A DNA stretch of 10,844 bases, taken from contig JAHJAL010000018.1 of the NCBI GenBank assembly GCA_018814055.1, forward strand, positions 1 to 10,844. Reading direction: 5' to 3'. The stretch is from Patescibacteria group bacterium (GTDB lineage Bacteria; Patescibacteriota; JAHJAL01). Below, in pieces: positions 6,724 through 10,844 of this stretch (positions within the stretch are counted from its first letter, which is position 1; the number at the start of each line of letters is the position of its first letter). The translations under genes and the position numbers were made by a program. The notes under the pieces are model-generated. The model saw only the letters and a list, made by a program, of their open reading frames with translations. It was not told where the DNA came from and searched no databases.

Positions 6724-7332
6724 TTACATGGTATTCAACACATCAGCATAATCATTGACCGCTCGACTCTTTTCGTTAAACTCATCTACCGTCAAATTAT
6801 ATTCTTTTATCACCTCATTGAACTTCGATGTATCATCATAATTCAAAACCAATTCCGTTGCCTTAGCGACCACCTTATCGGCTTCATCTAGATAAGCACT
6901 CAACAAATCATTTAACTCCTCCGATTCAGGCGGCAACGAGGTAAAGACCTTGAAAGCGGTTATTTCTTTATTCAAGTCAATTATCGCTTCCGAAATACTC
7001 AAAGCCGATATATCATCGTTTATCACCCCGGTCAATTCATCAATCTTCGTGATAATATTATCTCTATAGTCAATCGTACTGTTATTGTAGGCAATCACCG
7101 AATCAACATCAAACAAAATATCATTTTTGCTATCTCCTGATGAAGTCGATTTATCAGTTTTGGTTTTATCATCCTTATCACTATCTTGCAACACATTATT
7201 TATTTCCTTGACACCAGTATTGTATAACTGATAAGCATAATACCCTCCGACCGCAAAAACAATCAAAACTATCACTATACAACCCACCACCAAACCAATA
7301 ATAACTTTACTGGAATTATTCGAACTGCTCAT
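6724..7332 (-). CDS. Single-pass membrane protein with extracytoplasmic helical domain, function unknown
   Basis: The 202-residue product has a short polar start (MSSSNNSSK), one membrane segment at about 10-35 (VIIGLVVGCIVIVLIVFAVGG then YYAYQLY), and a Ser/Lys/Asp-rich linker at about 50-70. The remaining 130 residues are acidic and mostly helical, with heptad-like Leu, Ile and Val spacing; a coiled coil or four-helix bundle is likely. There is no Cys in the outer domain and no lipobox. The small positive patch before the membrane segment suggests the C-terminal domain faces outward. I do not recognise a family. No Shine-Dalgarno precedes the ATG. The 109 bp upstream (7333-7441) holds no other gene and no convincing promoter. 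It is the first gene of a small minus-strand group. Confidence 0.75.
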   Translation of the reverse strand: MSSSNNSSKVIIGLVVGCIVIVLIVFAVGGYYAYQLYNTGVKEINNVLQDSDKDDKTKTDKSTSSGDSKNDILFDVDSVIAYNNSTIDYRDNIITKIDELTGVINDDISALSISEAIIDLNKEITAFKVFTSLPPESEELNDLLSAYLDEADKVVAKATELVLNYDDTSKFNEVIKEYNLTVDEFNEKSRAVNDYADVLNTM

Positions 7333-7441
7333 AATAACAAAAATTAATTAATAAACACTCATCCCATACATCGTAACACAAAATATCAATTCACCACTAC
7401 CTACCCCGACTATTCTTGAAAAAAATTATTCACCCAGTCTT

Positions 7442-8173
7442 TTATATATGTTTTGAGTTACATATTTCTTTATAATTTCTCAAAACCTTGGCCGCCAACG
7501 GTGTTTCTCTATAATCTCGCAATATTTTCCCCCGCTTCTTACGACTGGCATAACTTGGAAACAATTCGAGCCGAAATTCCATCCCCTCTTTGTCCAACTC
7601 CGGATGAAATTGTACTCCAAAAATATTTTTCTTTATCTGATATGCTTCTACCCGACAAGCATCAGAATAGGCCAAAATTTTCGCTCCCTTGGGTAATCGG
7701 ACCACCGAATCTTTATGTCCCACTACCGCCCAAAAAGACTTCGGCAACCCTGCCAACAAAGAAGACTTCAAGCCCTCTTTCGTCAAATGAATTTCACATG
7801 TGCCAGTCTCTGCCTGCTTATCATCAGCTTCAATCTTACCACCCAAGAAATAAATCAATAACTGGTGGCCAAAACAAATATTCAGCATCGGCAAATCCTT
7901 CTTTATTACACGTTTCACCAACGGTTTTATAAACATAATCTTTTCCTTCATTTCTTTTGACCAATCGGAAATATTCACTGCCCCCGCCCCTCCCAAAATC
8001 ACCCCTCTATATTCATCCAATTCATCCAATTTTGGCAAACGGCTCCTTCCATCGAGCACATTGACAAAATGAAGTTCAGATTTATTAAATCCACCCATAC
8101 TCAATAGACAACTTCTCTCATGAGCCAAAGACTTATCCATCCTAAATTGTAATACCAAAATATTCTTTTCCAT
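7442..8173 (-). CDS. Class I glutamine amidotransferase (GMP synthase-like GATase1)
   Basis: The 243-residue protein has the full catalytic triad of class I amidotransferases: nucleophile C100 in NICFGHQLL, and H190 and E192 in GVQFHPELD. VILGGAGAV at 58-66 matches the conserved Gly loop that forms the oxyanion hole. It should split glutamine and pass ammonia to a partner enzyme. No synthetase domain is fused to it, and the sequence is not TrpG or PurQ by its surrounding motifs. The C-terminal tail after about 205 is basic (SYASRKKRGK). The gene begins 5 bp after the stop of the tandem ATP-grasp gene, so the two are very likely co-transcribed and may work together. It has no Shine-Dalgarno, which also suggests coupling. 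Confidence 0.85.
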   Translation of the reverse strand: MEKNILVLQFRMDKSLAHERSCLLSMGGFNKSELHFVNVLDGRSRLPKLDELDEYRGVILGGAGAVNISDWSKEMKEKIMFIKPLVKRVIKKDLPMLNICFGHQLLIYFLGGKIEADDKQAETGTCEIHLTKEGLKSSLLAGLPKSFWAVVGHKDSVVRLPKGAKILAYSDACRVEAYQIKKNIFGVQFHPELDKEGMEFRLELFPSYASRKKRGKILRDYRETPLAAKVLRNYKEICNSKHI

Positions 8174-8178
8174 TTACT

Positions 8179-10844
8179 TTATTTAATTACCTCCAAGCGG
8201 CGCAATTCATCCTCAAGTAATAAAACTTTTTCCAAATTCACCAGGGCATTACGTCCCTTCATTCCAAATATACCCACGCCTTCCGAATAAGATATTAGCT
8301 CTACTTCGTCTGGATCAATTTTTCTATCATATTTCAAATATACATTCTCCATTGCGTCCGACAATATCTTTAAATAATCATCAAGCGATTTATTTGGAGT
8401 AATTATCCTGGTAGACGCTTCCCCCTGACCATTCCCATACTTTATTTGTGCCTGCCTATAAAGAGCTCGAGCTGATTCTCCGCCATTGGCCCTGGGATTA
8501 TTATCCTGAAATACAATCACAATTTCATCACCAAATTTTCCGCCCAATGTTGCCAAAGCCAAGTCAATTCCACCCCTCACCTGTCCATTCCGATATTTAT
8601 CTGACCCATTTACTGCCCCAATATACTTTGACATAAGCTTTTCCATATCCCAATAACTATTTTTTAGTTGCTCCGTGAGCCCTGGATTATTTATTATCCT
8701 CTCATCATTGCTATCAATCATAACAATCAACTCGTCCCATGTTTCTTTTGTACAAATCATGTTTCCACCCCAAGCTGATTCATCGTCTATCTGCAAAGCC
8801 ACCTTCTTGCACGGCTCTCCATTCAATACATGCACCGAAGGAGCTGTTTTCAATTTTCGTACTCTACCATTAACCGGAAAATCAATCGTGAAATACTTTG
8901 TTTTTGCTTCTATCACCCATGCCCCCACCAATTTCTTCTTCCACATTTCTCGAATCTTCTTATTAAATTTCCCATCACCCATCGAGATGATGCCTTGATT
9001 ACCCCCGTCAGTACCCCGATCCGGCTTCACCCATAATTCATCCAAACCATAGCGCCTCGACATCAACTTGCATGCCAAAAGAATCTTTTGGTAAAAATCT
9101 TCGTAATTATCCGACCTAGCAATCGCATACCCCGGCATACAATCAGGGTGATAATTTATTTCCCTTGCCATTGGTGACAACTCCCACTCCCTCTCTTGCA
9201 TTTTTTTAACTTTTTCAAAATCACTCAATTCCTCATCATCACAATCCTCTAGTCGAGCTGCCTCTTCCACAGTTGGATATCGATACCCCTTCCTGGTCAA
9301 CTCTACAGAAACTTCCGGTGAATTGGCATCAACATCTACTATCTCCATATTATTTTTATCCGCCAACCACATCAAAGCAATCTGCGTTTCTTCATCCAAA
9401 TTATATGGACAGACCAAAGGATTTTTTTTCAATTCATATTGCAGTTTTAACAAAACTTCAGATTCTGGATTTGTAAGCATCAACATTAACAAAGCGTCAG
9501 ATTTATAATACACATCCATACCTTTTATCTTCTCTCCCGCAACTCTAGTACAAACCACCTCATTGGCCAAATCAATAACTCGCTTACCTCTCCTCCTCTC
9601 TATCATCTCCAAACCTGCTAAAGTAGCAATCAAAGATACATCACTCTCCTCCGACATACTCATATCTCTAGTTTCAATACCCCCCGGTATATCAAGCACA
9701 CAACCTTTTTCTGCAAGCATTTGGCGCTCAATTTCCTGCAAAGCTGAATTTGGACTTGCGCCACCCACAATTAGTAAATTCTTTTTCTGCTCTCCGTTAT
9801 TACGATATGACTTAAACACTCGACAAGCTCTCTTTTTCATCTCAGCCAAATCCATTCCCAGAATTTTGTAACTCAACACATTCAACATCACCTCTCTTTT
9901 TGGCTCCTTGGGGTACAATTCCATCCTTTGCTTCGCCATCCGTTGCAGATCACCAATCACTCCCATCTCCCCTTCATCCGCAAATAAAAGATCTTGCAAA
10001 CTCAATCCAACTTTCAGCTTTGAAGCCAATTCTTCAATCTTTATCAAATTCATATCACTCAATACCTTTTCCAACAAAAGAATACTCTCTGCAGTTTCTA
10101 TCGCACCGGCCCCCCGCATAGCTACCTGCCCCCAACCGGCCGATACCGCCACCAATTCAACGTCATTGATCAAAATATCTTTATTGTATTTCCTATTCAC
10201 CGCCTCAATAGCCCCCGGCAAACACATGGCAAAACTTCGAAAATCCACTTCCGGTACAAAATTTCTAGTACACTTCGCTTCGCATGCATAGGCCGGCTCA
10301 CAACCATTGGCCCGAGCATTATTATCCAACCACAACGCCATCACTCTGTCACCAAACTTCCCGCCCAACGATCCAATCGCCACATCCCAACCACCTCTTA
10401 CCTGCTGGTCCTTGTACCTCTCCGACTGATTGACAGCTCTTAGATATTCCCTCATCTTTTCCAGCACTAGATCATAACCCTCTTCGAGTCTTTCTTTTAA
10501 ATTTGGATTAACCCTGCCATCCTTGTTATCCAACATACCAAGCAGCCTTCCCCACTCCTCCCTATTACAAATAATATTACCTCCCCAAGCAGTCCCTCGT
10601 ATAAATTGCAATGATATAGTTTCAGGCACCTTTCCTCTCAAAACATGTACTGACAATGATGTTTCCAACTCTTCCTTTTTACCATCAAAAGAAAACGCCA
10701 TAGAAAGATAATTGATCTTTGGTTCCAAAACCCAAGCATTCACCGACGCACCGTCGACCCATACCGATTGTTTTGCCTGGCGCAGTTCGCGCAACTTCGC
10801 GCCGAATTGTGCAGGTGCTTCGATGGTCACCTGTCTTTCCAACA
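8179..10844 (-). CDS. Large protein with two ATP-grasp-like modules, N-terminus outside the window
   Basis: At least 887 residues are visible, and the frame is open to the window edge. The TTG at 10842 is unlikely to be the start, since it falls inside a module. Two related blocks cover residues 36-268 and 641-887, about 605 apart. Both share AWVxExK, SVHVL, AWGGNxIC, a QVRGGxD-x-A helix, LGGKFGD, DNNxRANG and a closing LLLE-x-x-L segment. The second block is preceded by LWVKPDRGTDGGNQGI (603-618), which looks like the ATP-binding lysine and glycine loop of ATP-grasp enzymes; E645 and the DNNPR motif (780-784) fit the magnesium-binding end. The first block's own ATP loop should lie upstream of the window. 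Residues 269-590 hold a middle domain with NLLIVGGASPNS (355-366) and no recognised family. ATP-dependent carboxylate-amine ligation is inferred. Confidence 0.75.
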   Translation of the reverse strand, partial: LERQVTIEAPAQFGAKLRELRQAKQSVWVDGASVNAWVLEPKINYLSMAFSFDGKKEELETSLSVHVLRGKVPETISLQFIRGTAWGGNIICNREEWGRLLGMLDNKDGRVNPNLKERLEEGYDLVLEKMREYLRAVNQSERYKDQQVRGGWDVAIGSLGGKFGDRVMALWLDNNARANGCEPAYACEAKCTRNFVPEVDFRSFAMCLPGAIEAVNRKYNKDILINDVELVAVSAGWGQVAMRGAGAIETAESILLLEKVLSDMNLIKIEELASKLKVGLSLQDLLFADEGEMGVIGDLQRMAKQRMELYPKEPKREVMLNVLSYKILGMDLAEMKKRACRVFKSYRNNGEQKKNLLIVGGASPNSALQEIERQMLAEKGCVLDIPGGIETRDMSMSEESDVSLIATLAGLEMIERRRGKRVIDLANEVVCTRVAGEKIKGMDVYYKSDALLMLMLTNPESEVLLKLQYELKKNPLVCPYNLDEETQIALMWLADKNNMEIVDVDANSPEVSVELTRKGYRYPTVEEAARLEDCDDEELSDFEKVKKMQEREWELSPMAREINYHPDCMPGYAIARSDNYEDFYQKILLACKLMSRRYGLDELWVKPDRGTDGGNQGIISMGDGKFNKKIREMWKKKLVGAWVIEAKTKYFTIDFPVNGRVRKLKTAPSVHVLNGEPCKKVALQIDDESAWGGNMICTKETWDELIVMIDSNDERIINNPGLTEQLKNSYWDMEKLMSKYIGAVNGSDKYRNGQVRGGIDLALATLGGKFGDEIVIVFQDNNPRANGGESARALYRQAQIKYGNGQGEASTRIITPNKSLDDYLKILSDAMENVYLKYDRKIDPDEVELISYSEGVGIFGMKGRNALVNLEKVLLLEDELRRLEVIK

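Noticed and set aside
7453..7932. Plus-strand open frame of 159 codons
   Set aside because: It is antisense to the glutamine amidotransferase, whose catalytic triad is intact; the product is rich in Pro and Ser, as expected from the C-rich strand.
8179..10844. Carbamoyl-phosphate synthetase large subunit (CarB)
   Set aside because: The two-module layout and amidotransferase neighbour are similar, but the conserved CarB motifs are not visible, the module spacing is longer, and the middle domain does not look like the CarB oligomerisation domain.
1..10844. Alternative genetic code (UGA read as an amino acid)
   Set aside because: All main genes are full length with no internal TGA, and ispF and dxr end at TGA inside ATGA overlaps with the next gene.
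1..10844. CRISPR arrays, tRNA or rRNA genes, insertion sequences
   Set aside because: No regularly spaced direct repeats, no tRNA-like or rRNA-like segment and no transposase were seen; the only large repeat is the inverted repeat at 2312-2434.

Overview
The window looks like a chromosomal segment of a low-GC bacterium of Patescibacteria/CPR type. This is inferred from the gene style, not proven: compact genes, many starts without a Shine-Dalgarno, a short secreted protein with NNDYxAW repeats, divergent MEP enzymes and a standalone GATase. TGA is used as a normal stop (ispF, dxr), so there is no sign of UGA recoding. The plus strand is strongly C-rich and G-poor whichever way the genes point, which suggests a replication-strand bias with the minus strand as leading strand.

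Region 1 (6-4293) is a methylerythritol-phosphate (MEP) isoprenoid block. ispH lies on the minus strand and is divergent from ispF-ispE-dxr-ispD on the plus strand. The pairs ispF/ispE and dxr/ispD overlap by ATGA. Between ispE and dxr sits a perfect 50-bp inverted repeat with a 23-nt centre (2312-2434), whose left arm includes the ispE stop codon. IspF and IspE both have unusual active-site residues. Five of the seven MEP enzymes are present; dxs and ispG are not in the window.

Region 2 (4286-6171) holds a geranylgeranyl-reductase-family flavoprotein on the minus strand. Its end overlaps the ispD end by 8 bp, and it could act on the isoprenoid chains made from the pathway's products. Next comes a plus-strand gene for a small secreted protein with two internal repeats, a strong Shine-Dalgarno and a clear bidirectional hairpin terminator.

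Region 3 (6212-7332) is a minus-strand group: a single-pass membrane protein, then a small unrecognised reading frame, then an HD-domain-like fragment that appears to be the remains of a frameshifted gene.

Region 4 (7442-10844) is a minus-strand pair. A large protein with two ATP-grasp-like modules, cut off by the window edge at its N-terminus, is followed 5 bp later by a class I glutamine amidotransferase. The layout recalls carbamoyl-phosphate synthetase (two ATP-grasp halves plus an amidotransferase), but the motifs do not match CarB. It is the best candidate here for an undescribed ligase or amide-forming system.
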